Shown one piece after another: positions 1 to 7,643 of a stretch of 64,000 nucleotides of DNA. The stretch comes from Halalkalibacter krulwichiae (GTDB lineage: Bacteria; Bacillota; Bacilli; Bacillales; Bacillaceae_D), in assembly GCF_002109385.1 (NCBI RefSeq), contig NZ_CP020814.1, positions 4,177,501 through 4,241,500 on the forward strand. Reading direction: 5' to 3'. Made by a program: the position numbers and the translations under genes. The number at the start of each line of letters is the position of its first letter. Within the stretch, counting starts at the first letter, position 1. The notes under the pieces were generated by a model, which ran no database searches, had not been told where the DNA came from, and saw only the letters and a list, made by a program, of their open reading frames with translations.

Positions 1-546
1 CGCTACCAATGGAATGATCAGTAAACCTAGGATGAGAAACATCGAGATGCCGATTCTCCAAGAATACACATCTGATAAATACGACAGCAAAGGCAAAAAG
101 AGCACTTGTCCCGCCGCCGTACTGGCCATGAGCAAACCGATTACAAATCCTCTTCGTTCTTCAAACCAGTTATTAGCCACATTTGCAGCAAGTACCGTCA
201 GAAAGACACCACACCCAAAGCCAATCATAATCCCCCAAATAAGGTACAGTTGCCATATATGAGACATGATTAAGCTGATTACCATTCCTAGTACTAGTAG
301 AACCATGCCATAGATCATCATTTTCGTGATCCCGATCTTCTCCATCGCTGCCGCAATAAACGGTCCTAGAAAGCCATAGAGTGTTAGATTAATCGCAAAG
401 GCCAAGGAAATCGACGAACGAGTCCACTCAAATTCTAATTCCAGCGGCAGAAGAATCACACTAGAAACCGAGCGAATGCCTGCCGCTATTAATATTGCAA
501 AAAAAGTAATCCAGACAATGACCCAGCCATAGTGGGTTTTCTTCAT
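1..546 (-). CDS. MFS transporter, N-terminal part (runs off window)
   Basis: The first 182 codons of a major facilitator permease are present; the gene continues past the left edge. The start ATG at 546 is preceded by AAAGGAGTG at good spacing. The product begins MKKTHYGWVIVWITFF and shows about five to six hydrophobic segments. A short basic loop (NWFEERRG, about residue 128) sits after TM4, as in monocarboxylate/oxalate-formate type MFS proteins. The substrate cannot be told. It is divergent from the alkaline phosphatase gene. Family assignment is firm; subfamily is inference. Confidence 0.85.
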   Translation of the reverse strand, partial: MKKTHYGWVIVWITFFAILIAAGIRSVSSVILLPLELEFEWTRSSISLAFAINLTLYGFLGPFIAAAMEKIGITKMMIYGMVLLVLGMVISLIMSHIWQLYLIWGIMIGFGCGVFLTVLAANVANNWFEERRGFVIGLLMASTAAGQVLFLPLLSYLSDVYSWRIGISMFLILGLLIIPLVA

Positions 547-669
547 GTGAAACACTCCTTTAATGTTGCACCCGCTTCGTTTTCAAAAAAACTCTATGTA
601 AGCGTTGCCTCTAAACTATTATTATATGACACGTAAAATAATGTAAGTATTAAAAATATTTATTTTATT

Positions 670-712
670 TTTACATGATCTTTATTATAAGTTAATAATT
701 ACCTTTTATACT
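670..712 (+). promoter_or_regulatory. Candidate PhoP box and promoter for alkaline phosphatase
   Basis: Four hexamers, TTTACA (670), TTTATT (681), TTAATA (692) and CTTTTA (703), recur at exactly 11-bp steps with 5-bp gaps. This is the arrangement of the Bacillus PhoP consensus TT(A/C/T)A(C/T)A. They run into a -10-like TATACT at 707-712, and no good -35 is present, as expected for a PhoP-activated promoter. The box lies about 45 bp upstream of the phosphatase start. Confidence 0.6.
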
Positions 713-754
713 AGCAACTGTACTCAAATCTAGTAATTATAGGAGGAGTTAGTA

Positions 755-2086
755 ATGAAGATGTTTAAGAGATTTTTGGCAACTGCTTTATGTTCTGCTG
801 TTGTCGTGTCCGGATTTAGTCATATCCAAAAGGTGGACGCAGGACCTCCGTCGCACTCCAATGCAAAAGTGGACAATGTTATTTATATGATTCCCGATGG
901 GTATTCGGCTAGTTACGCGACCAATTATCGTATTTATAAAGGGGAAGACCCCGTTTTAGATTCTATGCTTGTTGGAATGATGAAAACCAACTCAGCAGAT
1001 AACTGGGTAACGGATTCCGCTGCAGCAGGGACCGCTATGGCAACAGGTGTGAAAACAAATAACGGAATGGTTAGTGTCACTCCTGATGGTGAACCGCTAG
1101 AAACGATTCTTCAAGCGGCCGGTGATGCTGGAAAGTCTACAGGTTTGGTTGCGACGTCTACCATCACGCATGCAACACCTGCTGTATTTGGATCTCATGT
1201 TGAATCTCGAGGTAGCGAAGCAGATATTGCCTTACAATTGGCAAATGAAATTGATGTCCTTCTTGGCGGTGGGAAAGCAAACTTCTTACCAAAATCTGAA
1301 GGTGGTAACCAAGAAGAGCGTCATTTAATTGATGAGGCGATCGAAAACGGCTATCAATTTGTTGAAACTAGAGAAGAGCTTTTAGCGCTTAATGGACAAG
1401 CCGACAAAGTATTAGGATTATTTGCAACGGGTGCGATGGCTCCAGAATTAGACCGCGATGTGACAGAAGAGCCTAGCTTGGCAGAGATGACGAAGGCGGC
1501 CATCGACACGTTATCAAAAGAAAAAGATGGTTTCTTCTTAATGGTAGAAGGCAGTCAAATCGACTGGGCTGGACATGCTCACGATGCGGCCTGGGCGATG
1601 AAAGACACGGAAGCTTTTGAAGAAGCAGTCAAAGAAGCATTAGAATTTGCCAAGAACGATCGCAAAACATTAGTAGTCGTAGCAGGTGACCATGATACTG
1701 GCGGTATGTCTGTCGGAGGCTATGATGAATATTTAGCAAAAGCGGATATCCTTCATGATGTAACAGCGACTGGGAACTACATGGCAAGTGAATTACATGC
1801 AGACCGCAGCAATGCAAAAGATGTACTAAGTACATACGCAAACATTGAGCTAACAGCTGAAGAGGAAGAACGCATCCAAACAGCCCCTGCCAATCAGGTA
1901 GCCTTTGTGATCAATACGATTATTAGTGAGCGTGCTTACGTCGGCTGGTCATCAACCGCCCATACCGGAGTTGATGTTCCATTATACGCGCACGGCCCTT
2001 CCTCAGATTTATTTAACGGTCTTCTAGATAACACCGATTTGCCACAGCGAATGGCCGAAGCAATGAAGATCGATTTTGCCCAGTAA
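755..2086 (+). CDS. Secreted alkaline phosphatase
   Basis: A 443-residue phosphomonoesterase of the PhoA/alkaline phosphatase superfamily that would release phosphate from organic esters outside the cell. Residues 1-29 form a Sec signal peptide (KR, hydrophobic core, VDA-G cleavage). Asp48 sits in the IPDG metal motif. The nucleophile Ser88 lies in VTDSAAAGTAMATG. Metal ligands are visible in GHAHDAAW, AGDHDTGG and STAHTGVD. The length is normal for Bacillus PhoA/PhoB enzymes. The start is set by AGGAGGAG 8 bp upstream. The gene is monocistronic, with a Pho-box-like array upstream and a hairpin downstream, so phosphate-starvation induction is likely. Confidence 0.95.
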   Translation: MKMFKRFLATALCSAVVVSGFSHIQKVDAGPPSHSNAKVDNVIYMIPDGYSASYATNYRIYKGEDPVLDSMLVGMMKTNSADNWVTDSAAAGTAMATGVKTNNGMVSVTPDGEPLETILQAAGDAGKSTGLVATSTITHATPAVFGSHVESRGSEADIALQLANEIDVLLGGGKANFLPKSEGGNQEERHLIDEAIENGYQFVETREELLALNGQADKVLGLFATGAMAPELDRDVTEEPSLAEMTKAAIDTLSKEKDGFFLMVEGSQIDWAGHAHDAAWAMKDTEAFEEAVKEALEFAKNDRKTLVVVAGDHDTGGMSVGGYDEYLAKADILHDVTATGNYMASELHADRSNAKDVLSTYANIELTAEEEERIQTAPANQVAFVINTIISERAYVGWSSTAHTGVDVPLYAHGPSSDLFNGLLDNTDLPQRMAEAMKIDFAQ

Positions 2087-2113
2087 GGTCCCTATGTTTT
2101 CAGACGGTAAAAG

Positions 2114-2151
2114 AAGGATAGATGAGCAGCAGTTGCTGCTTATCTATCCTT
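2114..2151. terminator. Bidirectional terminator between phosphatase and XRE gene
   Basis: A 17-bp stem (2114-2130 with 2135-2151, one G-T wobble) encloses a 4-nt loop. It lies between two convergent genes and probably ends both transcripts. Confidence 0.7.
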
Positions 2152-2170
2152 TACTTGATTATTCTCCACC

Positions 2171-2716
2171 TTAAAAAGCCGGCGGTGTCACCGAAAACAA
2201 GATCGAAGCCTCGGTGTCAAACGCGTTCTCCCACTTATGCTTCATATGGGCAGGAATCTTTACACTATCTCCTTCGACTAATGTATACTCTTCACCATTT
2301 AAATAGATTTTGATTGTTCCTGCTAGCACATAGGCTACCTCTTCCCCTTTGTGGGATAACAGTTTCTCTGATGAAGTGGTTTGAGGGGGAACTTTCATAA
2401 TCGCCGTTGCCATTGTTCCGGTAAAGTCTGGCGAAATGAGTTCATATGATAGATGTTCTACCGTCATCTTCTTGCGCTCGTTTGCTCTCACGACTAAGTC
2501 GGCCGTATCGTTATCCTCGAGCAAGAAACTGAACGTTGGCACATCAAGTGCTTTCGCTAATACTTTTAGTGTTTGGATCGATGGATTGGCAAGCCCTCGT
2601 TCAATCTGGCTTAACATTGATGGCGTAATGTCAGCTAACCTCGCCAACTCCCTGCTGCTATATCCCTTGTCTTTTCTAAACGTTTCTACCTTTTTTCCAA
2701 TATCAATATTCTCCAC
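2171..2716 (-). CDS. XRE-family regulator with C-terminal cupin
   Basis: A 181-residue one-component regulator. Residues 6-62 form an XRE helix-turn-helix (SSRELARLADITPSMLSQIE). Residues 105-178 form a cupin barrel (HKGEEVAYVLAGTIKIYL, then GDSVKIPAHMKHKWEN), the probable effector pocket. This architecture often controls amino-acid or polyamine genes. The gene is divergent from a LysE-type exporter with an 18-bp palindrome between them, so it probably represses or senses the exporter's substrate. The ligand is unknown. Confidence 0.9.
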   Translation of the reverse strand: MENIDIGKKVETFRKDKGYSSRELARLADITPSMLSQIERGLANPSIQTLKVLAKALDVPTFSFLLEDNDTADLVVRANERKKMTVEHLSYELISPDFTGTMATAIMKVPPQTTSSEKLLSHKGEEVAYVLAGTIKIYLNGEEYTLVEGDSVKIPAHMKHKWENAFDTEASILFSVTPPAF

Positions 2717-2770
2717 TTCTACCTATCTCCTGTTCTTTCGTTAAATTAAATTAAATTTTATTAAAAATCA

Positions 2771-2819
2771 CTGAACATTATATCTCCGTGTGTTAATATA
2801 CATTTAACATATGTTAAAT
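2771..2819 (+). promoter_or_regulatory. Candidate lysE promoter with palindromic operator
   Basis: A -35 CTGAAC at 2771-2776 is followed 17 bp later by a -10 TAATAT at 2794-2799. Immediately downstream, at 2802-2819 over the expected transcription start, is the perfect 18-bp palindrome ATTTAACATATGTTAAAT. Its position suggests repression of the exporter, most likely by the divergent XRE-cupin protein. Confidence 0.55.
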
Positions 2820-2864
2820 CATATTTTACTAAGTCGAGAGTGCAAATGTCTAGGAGGGGCGAAC

Positions 2865-3476
2865 ATGAGTGATTTCTTTACGTTTTTATTGTTATCGCTT
2901 TTTGTTGTCATGAGTCCGGGGGTCGATACGGCTCTTATTACGAAAAGGACGATTGCAGATGGGCGAAAAAATGGTTACAAGATGGCTTTAGGAATTACAA
3001 CAGGCTCGTTGGTTCACACATTGGCGGCAGCTTTCGGCCTGTCGGCTATCCTGATGCAATCAGCTCTTGCCTTTGAAATTGTAAAATATATTGGCGCTAT
3101 TTATTTGATCTATCTCGGGATCTCTTCCTTTTGGGCGAGGAAGAACGTAGGTGACAACGAGATTGATGTTGTGAATAGAAAGTCTGCTTTTAAACAAGGC
3201 CTTTTATCTAACGTTCTCAATCCAAAAGTAGCGATGTTCTTCATTACGTTCCTCCCGCAATTTGTCAGTAACGGGAGCCATGTGACCACTCAGCTGATCA
3301 CGATGGGAATCATCTACACGCTGCTCTCGATTTCTTGGTTTTTTGTGTACGTATTTTTTATCAATTCGTTACGCGAATGGCTCTTATCTGTGAAGGTGCA
3401 AAGGATGATGGACCAAGCAACAGGTGTCGTTTTGATTGGGTTCGGCTTGAAGCTGGCACTTGAGAAACAGCAATAG
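2865..3476 (+). CDS. LysE/RhtB-family amino-acid exporter
   Basis: The product is 203 residues from ATG 2865, chosen because AGGAGGGG lies just upstream; the longer in-frame reading from 2811 has no ribosome site and overlaps the operator palindrome. It has about six hydrophobic segments. The family signature SPGVDTALITKRT follows TM1, and the LSNVLNPKVAMFFITFLPQF segment is at about residue 125. LysE/RhtB proteins export amino acids or related small molecules. The divergent XRE-cupin regulator probably controls it. The exact substrate is not predictable. Confidence 0.9.
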   Translation: MSDFFTFLLLSLFVVMSPGVDTALITKRTIADGRKNGYKMALGITTGSLVHTLAAAFGLSAILMQSALAFEIVKYIGAIYLIYLGISSFWARKNVGDNEIDVVNRKSAFKQGLLSNVLNPKVAMFFITFLPQFVSNGSHVTTQLITMGIIYTLLSISWFFVYVFFINSLREWLLSVKVQRMMDQATGVVLIGFGLKLALEKQQ

Positions 3477-3487
3477 ATAACAAAAAG

Positions 3488-3526
3488 CCAATGAAAAAAG
3501 GGATGGTTCCATCCTTTTTTCATTGG
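3488..3526. terminator. Terminator between lysE-type gene and convergent membrane gene
   Basis: Inverted repeat CCAATGAAAAAAGGGATGG / CCATCCTTTTTTCATTGG (one bulged G), followed by TTCTTTTT on the + strand. The stem includes the stop codon (3520-3522) of the convergent gene, so the two transcripts share one compact bidirectional terminator. Confidence 0.8.
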
Positions 3527-4167
3527 TTCTTTTTCTGGCTCGGAAAAATTGTATAAGACATTGAATAGACGAAATCTAGGACAAAAATAAGTCCCCATAA
3601 CATCCCGATGTAATACATCGTTTCATTTGCATAAGGCGATGTGGCGGCTTCGCCTGTTTCAATCCAGGAAAGATCTGTTACGTACTGCATCATTTCTTCC
3701 ACACTATTTGTCCCGATCGACCAAAGAATGAATTGCCCGATTGCAAAGACAAGTAAGTGGATCGTTGCGCTCATTCGGTATTTTTTCGCGATGTATTTAG
3801 GGTTTTTGTTCCGTTCGATCATGTTGTAATCTTTTTCCGTTAGGAGCTCGACTTTACGGAGCTTCCCTATTTTTTGCCGCATCCACCGATCAAGGCGAAT
3901 GAAGTCGAAGATCCCAAATGTACATGCGTAAATCACAAAGATGATGATAACGAGTAAAAATGTTGAAAATTCCCCGGTCTGTCTATACACAAGAAGACCC
4001 AATAGCGCTTCTAAAACAAGGAGGGCGAGGAATCCAACGATGAAGAACATGCTTAGCTGGCGTTTTTCTAAAAAGTAACGAAAGAAACCAAAGAGCAACA
4101 AGCAAGCAATGGACAGAACTTCGGCGATGATAAAAATCTCCCATTGATATTCAATCAGAACATTCAT
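3520..4167 (-). CDS. Polytopic membrane protein, partner of MerR gene
   Basis: A 215-residue protein with about five predicted membrane segments (near 11-31, 40-60, 70-92, 135-153 and 185-205) and a basic cytoplasmic loop (KIGKLRKVELLTEKDYN, about 100-116). No known catalytic motif is visible. Its ATG overlaps the stop of the upstream MerR gene by 4 bp (ATGA), so the pair is translationally coupled. A regulated membrane or efflux-associated role is inference; I do not recognise the family. Confidence 0.8.
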   Translation of the reverse strand: MNVLIEYQWEIFIIAEVLSIACLLLFGFFRYFLEKRQLSMFFIVGFLALLVLEALLGLLVYRQTGEFSTFLLVIIIFVIYACTFGIFDFIRLDRWMRQKIGKLRKVELLTEKDYNMIERNKNPKYIAKKYRMSATIHLLVFAIGQFILWSIGTNSVEEMMQYVTDLSWIETGEAATSPYANETMYYIGMLWGLIFVLDFVYSMSYTIFPSQKKNQ

Positions 4168-4910
4168 TGCCTTCCCCCTTTTAAAAAGTATTCGGTCGCT
4201 TCCTCAATAAATTGAATAAGGTCCTCTTCAATCGGATAGAAGCCTGCCTTTTCCGAATCCTCCTGCGATTTTCTCACTTCCCACACTTTCTCGGCAAAGT
4301 CTGAGTCCTCCCCGTACGTCTCATTTTCTTTCTCTAGCATCCGACGAATGATCGACTGGACTTGAACCGCAGCAACTCCCTTGTTCCGATGCTTTTTGGT
4401 CTGAGCTAATAATGAAACCCACTCGAGCGTGTCCGCGTCACCGTTATTCATATTCGGTAGAAGATCTAGCAGTTCTTGTTCCTTTTCACTAAAGCGTTCC
4501 TGTAAAAAACGTTCCCTTTGATTTGAGTGGTCTTCATACATTCGTATGAGTTGATGGATGTGGGCAAGGTCATTTTTTCCCTCAATCGTAAATTCGTTCA
4601 TCAAGCCTCGAAGCATCGATTCCATTTTTTCTAGTTTCTGCTTTTCTTGTATGCAGTAGTTTAATTGATTTTGCAGTTCTTTGTACCAATCACGTTCGCC
4701 CTCATCCAATAACTCTTTAATATCCGCTAAGCTAAACCGCAATGTCTTTAAAAACTGAATCCCTTGCAGCTTCTTAATTTCTTCCTCCCCATACAAACGA
4801 TGCCCACCATCTGTTTTCCCTAAAGGCTTCAACAACCCAATCTGGTCATAGTGCCGCAACGTTCTTACCGTAACACCTGTTTGCTTCGCTACCTCTTTTA
4901 TCGAAATCAT
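4164..4910 (-). CDS. MerR-family regulator with TipAS-like C-terminus
   Basis: A 248-residue protein. Residues 1-70 are a MerR winged helix (ISIKEVAKQTGVTVRTLRHY, GGHRLY). A coiled-coil dimerisation helix spans roughly 75-115. The helical C-terminal half (about 140-248) resembles the TipA-S drug-binding domain. It heads an operon with a membrane protein. Its own promoter has the 19-bp spacer and in-spacer palindrome typical of MerR-activated promoters, so autoregulation by DNA untwisting in response to a small molecule is likely. Confidence 0.9.
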   Translation of the reverse strand: MISIKEVAKQTGVTVRTLRHYDQIGLLKPLGKTDGGHRLYGEEEIKKLQGIQFLKTLRFSLADIKELLDEGERDWYKELQNQLNYCIQEKQKLEKMESMLRGLMNEFTIEGKNDLAHIHQLIRMYEDHSNQRERFLQERFSEKEQELLDLLPNMNNGDADTLEWVSLLAQTKKHRNKGVAAVQVQSIIRRMLEKENETYGEDSDFAEKVWEVRKSQEDSEKAGFYPIEEDLIQFIEEATEYFLKGGRQ

Positions 4911-4944
4911 TTCATCCCTCCTTGTGATCGAACCCTTTATATTG

Positions 4945-4975
4945 ATTATACAAAATGACGTAACGTCAGCTTCAA
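4945..4975 (-). promoter_or_regulatory. MerR-type promoter with 19-bp spacer and operator
   Basis: Read on the - strand: -35 TTGAAG (4970-4975), a 19-bp spacer, -10 TATAAT (4945-4950). The spacer carries the dyad TGACGTTACGTCA (4956-4968, perfect arms around one central base). A 19-20-bp spacer with an internal dyad is the hallmark of MerR-family targets. Confidence 0.75.
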
Positions 4976-5077
4976 GAGGAAATTCGCGAAGTAAGGGTGT
5001 GATACCTTTTTTTGAAGTTGATGAAAGACCACATGCGGTGATCGCTAAGGGGGATTGGCTTTTAGGACGTCTCTTAA

Positions 5078-5493
5078 GGACAGGTCTTTTCTCTTTTTCT
5101 CGTATTTTGTCCTTTAGGACGCTTCTATTGGACTTCTCCCTCCTCTTTTTCTCCCTTTTTGTCCCTTAGACCGCCTCTCTTGGACTTCTCCCTCCTCTTT
5201 TTCTCTCATTTTGTCCTAGAGAACACTTCTCTTGGACTTCCACCTCCTCTTTTTCTCCCTTTTTGTCCCTTAGACCGCTTCTCTTGGACTTCTCCCTCCT
5301 CTTTTTCTCTCATTTTGTCCCTTAGACCGCCTCTCTTGGACTTCCACCTCCTCTTTTTCTCCCTTTTTGTCCCTTAGACCGCCTCTCTTGGACTTCTCTC
5401 TCCTCTTTTGCTCCCTTTTTGTCCTAGAAAACGCTTCTCTTGGACTTCTCTCTCCTCTTTTGCTCCCTTTTTGTCCTAGAAAACGCCCTCTTG
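5078..5493. repeat. 52-bp tandem repeat (8 units), strand-asymmetric
   Basis: Units start at 5078, 5130, 5182, 5234, 5286, 5338, 5390 and 5442, exactly 52 bp apart. The first unit is the most diverged. Each reads roughly GGACTTCTCCCTCCTC, a T-rich stretch, TTTTGTCC, then a CTTAGACCGCCTCTCTT-like end. The + strand is nearly all pyrimidine. Long frames on either strand are by-products of the period and have no ribosome site. The flanks 4976-5077 and 5494-5599 hold no gene I can support. Confidence 0.9.
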
Positions 5494-5599
5494 TCCTTCC
5501 CACTCCTATCAAACTCTAACAATATATGGTAAATACGTCCTCTAAGGTGTTACACTTAAACTTAATCGTACCGTATCGAATTTGTAAGGGGGAATTGCC

Positions 5600-5794
5600 T
5601 TGAGCGAGAAGAAGCCAAGATTGACTTTGACTGGTGCAATCATTATTTTAAGTATTTGCATCATCTATGCTGGATCGACGATATCGAGTGCAATTAGGGA
5701 GGCGGGGAACCGTTCAGACAGTGGAATCAATGATTATGAATTAAGCAGATTTAATGATAATTTCGAAGAGTTGATTAAGACGTTGCAGGAGTAA
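5600..5794 (+). CDS. Small single-pass membrane protein
   Basis: A 64-residue product from TTG 5600, placed by AAGGGGGA 6-7 bp upstream. One hydrophobic segment (about 10-30, TGAIIILSICIIYAGSTI) is followed by an acidic, polar tail ending FEELIKTLQE. The family is not recognised. It is followed 20 bp later by another small membrane protein, so the two probably form one transcript. Confidence 0.6.
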   Translation: MSEKKPRLTLTGAIIILSICIIYAGSTISSAIREAGNRSDSGINDYELSRFNDNFEELIKTLQE

Positions 5795-5814
5795 GTTCAT
5801 AGGGGGAGCCGGAG

Positions 5815-5997
5815 ATGAACATAGAGTTATGGATCGTCCTTTTACTACCGTTACTCATTGGGTCTGTAGTTGGCGGGGTTGTCATTCATCGCGTGAAGAA
5901 TGTGAAGAGATTTCTTCTAATATATTCACTAAGTGGCGTGCTCTATATTATGTTGTATGTCGCTTATCTTTCTTTTTTGAAACCACATTTGTTTTAA
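5815..5997 (+). CDS. Small two-pass membrane protein
   Basis: A 60-residue product from ATG 5815 with AGGGGGAG upstream. Two hydrophobic segments (about 5-26 and 32-52) flank a basic loop (HRVKNVKRF). The function is unknown. It probably forms a bicistron with the 64-residue gene just upstream. Confidence 0.6.
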   Translation: MNIELWIVLLLPLLIGSVVGGVVIHRVKNVKRFLLIYSLSGVLYIMLYVAYLSFLKPHLF

Positions 5998-6000
5998 AAA

Positions 6001-6029
6001 GGCGCTAATCTGACAAGGAGATTAACGCC
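6001..6029 (-). terminator. Terminator of the 56-residue membrane-protein gene
   Basis: GGCGCTAATCT (6001-6011) pairs with AGATTAACGCC (6019-6029) with one mismatch. On the - strand it is followed by CCTTTTT. The stem contains the stop codon of the - strand gene. Confidence 0.65.
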
Positions 6030-6192
6030 GAGCTCCATCTTCTAGAGACTGCTGCTTTCGTTTCTTCTTCTCTTCTGCCTTAACGTGCATCTGCAATCCA
6101 ACATAGACTCCAAGCGCAATGACGACAACTGCTAAAGATCCGATCCAAGCATACATAAAAATCGTAAAAAGAGTACTGACTAAGAAATCCAT
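6022..6192 (-). CDS. Short membrane protein (56 aa)
   Basis: A 56-codon frame from ATG 6192 to TAA 6022. The product starts MDFLVSTLFTIFMYAWIG, has one long hydrophobic stretch (about 3-32) and ends in a very basic tail (AEEKKKRKQQSLEDGARR). An AAGGAT site lies upstream and an intrinsic terminator overlaps the stop. The type I topology with a cytoplasmic basic tail is typical of small Bacillus membrane proteins. Function unknown. Confidence 0.65.
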   Translation of the reverse strand: MDFLVSTLFTIFMYAWIGSLAVVVIALGVYVGLQMHVKAEEKKKRKQQSLEDGARR

Positions 6193-6315
6193 TGAGAAAA
6201 ATCCTTTCTATCTTAAAGGTAGAAGTTTCCTTTTCTTACTATAACCGTAACATACATATCGACATGATGGGACCCATAAGGGAGATTTATTGGAGGAGGA
6301 GGGCGATACTTCACT

Positions 6316-6882
6316 ATGGTTGAAATTTCAGGCAACAAAGTCGTGTTAAAAAAAGCAACGGATAAGGATATTAACGAGTTGTACTTTTGGAAATATGAGG
6401 AGAAGAAACAAGAAGCAAAGAAGTGGAATGGCCCCTATATTCCAGAAGAAAAAGTAACTAAAGAAGAGTACGAAAAAACTTGGGAAGAAGAGATTTTTCC
6501 AAACATCCCTGCTTCCCTTGTTATAAAATCGGAAGGGAAAGCGATTGGTTACGTTGGTTCTTACTGGGTAGGTAGAAACACGAATTGGCTTGAGACTGGC
6601 ATCGTTATTTATGACAGTGACTTTTGGAATGGCGGCTATGGCTCTGAAGCTTATAAACTATGGATTGACTATCTTTTCACGTCCACTACTGTACACCGAT
6701 TAGGGATGTCAACGTGGTCAGGGAATGTAAGAATGATGAAGGTCGCAGCTAAATTAGGGATGAAAGAAGAAGCGAGAATCCGAGATGCAAGAATCGTAAA
6801 TGGCGAATATTTTGATGCGATTAAAATGGGGATCTTGAAAAAGGAGTGGGTACAAAAGGGATTCTCAATTTTTTCATTATGA
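6316..6882 (+). CDS. GNAT-family N-acetyltransferase (RimJ/RimL type)
   Basis: A 188-residue acetyl-CoA-dependent acyltransferase. The GNAT fold is recognisable from AIGYVGSYWVG, the acetyl-CoA loop region SDFWNGGYGSEAYKLWIDYLF (starting about residue 103), and NVRMMKVAAKLGMKEEARIRDA (about 137). This is the RimJ/RimL-type arrangement that also modifies drugs or small amines. The AGGAGGAGGG site lies 13 bp before the ATG, which is rather long. Substrate unknown. A terminator hairpin follows. Confidence 0.85.
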   Translation: MVEISGNKVVLKKATDKDINELYFWKYEEKKQEAKKWNGPYIPEEKVTKEEYEKTWEEEIFPNIPASLVIKSEGKAIGYVGSYWVGRNTNWLETGIVIYDSDFWNGGYGSEAYKLWIDYLFTSTTVHRLGMSTWSGNVRMMKVAAKLGMKEEARIRDARIVNGEYFDAIKMGILKKEWVQKGFSIFSL

Positions 6883-6911
6883 ATTAGATTTGGCTGAATA
6901 GGCATTTCAAA

Positions 6912-6943
6912 AGCCGATTGGTTTTCATCAAAACCAATCGGCT
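6912..6943. terminator. Bidirectional terminator
   Basis: A perfect 14-bp stem, AGCCGATTGGTTTT / AAAACCAATCGGCT, with a CATC loop, between the GNAT gene and the convergent Crp/Fnr gene. Confidence 0.85.
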
Positions 6944-6954
6944 ATTCTTTATGA

Positions 6955-7626
6955 TCACTTATGTTTCAAAAGCTGAGCAAGATCATAAAGGGATTCGTAC
7001 TGTTTAATTTCAAAGTTTCGTCCTTGCTTTTGCAAATAGCCTTTTTCGCAAAATTGCGTTAGCACATGCAATAAGTGCCGGTAAGAGACGCCCAAATAAT
7101 CACAAACCGTAACGTGTTTCTCCTTATATACCCCTTCATCTGCCGTTTCCAAGATGAAATCGGCAAGCCGGTTTTCTAGTGGGAAAGCAAGGCTTTGAGA
7201 GTATCTTGCGGCCATAAGGGATGCTTTCACACTTAGAAATTTGGTTAATTCACGTAGGAATTTGGCGTCTTCTAGCAATTGTGTACGGTAGTGATGAATC
7301 GGAAGAGCAAAACAGATCGTCTTCGTTGAGGCTTGGATTCCTTTTGTATAGTACACGTCATTTAATAATTCCATTTCCCCAATGTAGTCGTTTTCTTTTA
7401 TAAAATTAATTAAGGAAACTTTCCCGTTTTGATGTGTCACATATATTTTGGCTTTTCCTTCAACTATATAATAGAGGAAATACGGCCTCATGCCTTCTTG
7501 AATAATCCATTCGTCCCTTTGATATTCGTGAATTTGTATAAATTCATCGATCGGAAATGAAAACAAATGTGCGATGGAGTGTTCTTCTAAATAGCGCTGT
7601 CTTTTCGTGCTTTTATAAATTTCCAT
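6955..7626 (-). CDS. Crp/Fnr-family regulator, YeiL-like
   Basis: A 223-residue regulator with an N-terminal cyclic-nucleotide-binding fold (about 25-125; EWIIQEGMRPYFLYYIVEGK, ENDYIGEMELLN) and a C-terminal winged helix (about 145-215; VTVCDYLGVSYRHLLHVLTQ). The closest architecture I know is YeiL. No obvious cysteine cluster for an Fe-S centre is present. It is divergent from an MFS transporter across an 80-bp gap that holds a CRP-like palindrome, so control of that transporter is likely. Confidence 0.85.
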   Translation of the reverse strand: MEIYKSTKRQRYLEEHSIAHLFSFPIDEFIQIHEYQRDEWIIQEGMRPYFLYYIVEGKAKIYVTHQNGKVSLINFIKENDYIGEMELLNDVYYTKGIQASTKTICFALPIHHYRTQLLEDAKFLRELTKFLSVKASLMAARYSQSLAFPLENRLADFILETADEGVYKEKHVTVCDYLGVSYRHLLHVLTQFCEKGYLQKQGRNFEIKQYESLYDLAQLLKHK

Positions 7627-7643
7627 ATATCACCTTTCAAAAC

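Noticed and set aside
5078-5493. CRISPR-like array
   Set aside because: Units are contiguous 52-bp tandem copies with no unique spacers and no cas genes in the window.
5270-5512. 80-codon Arg/Lys/Glu-rich frame on the - strand, and a 72-codon frame on the + strand
   Set aside because: Both follow from the 52-bp purine-rich repeat period; no ribosome site and no conserved domain.
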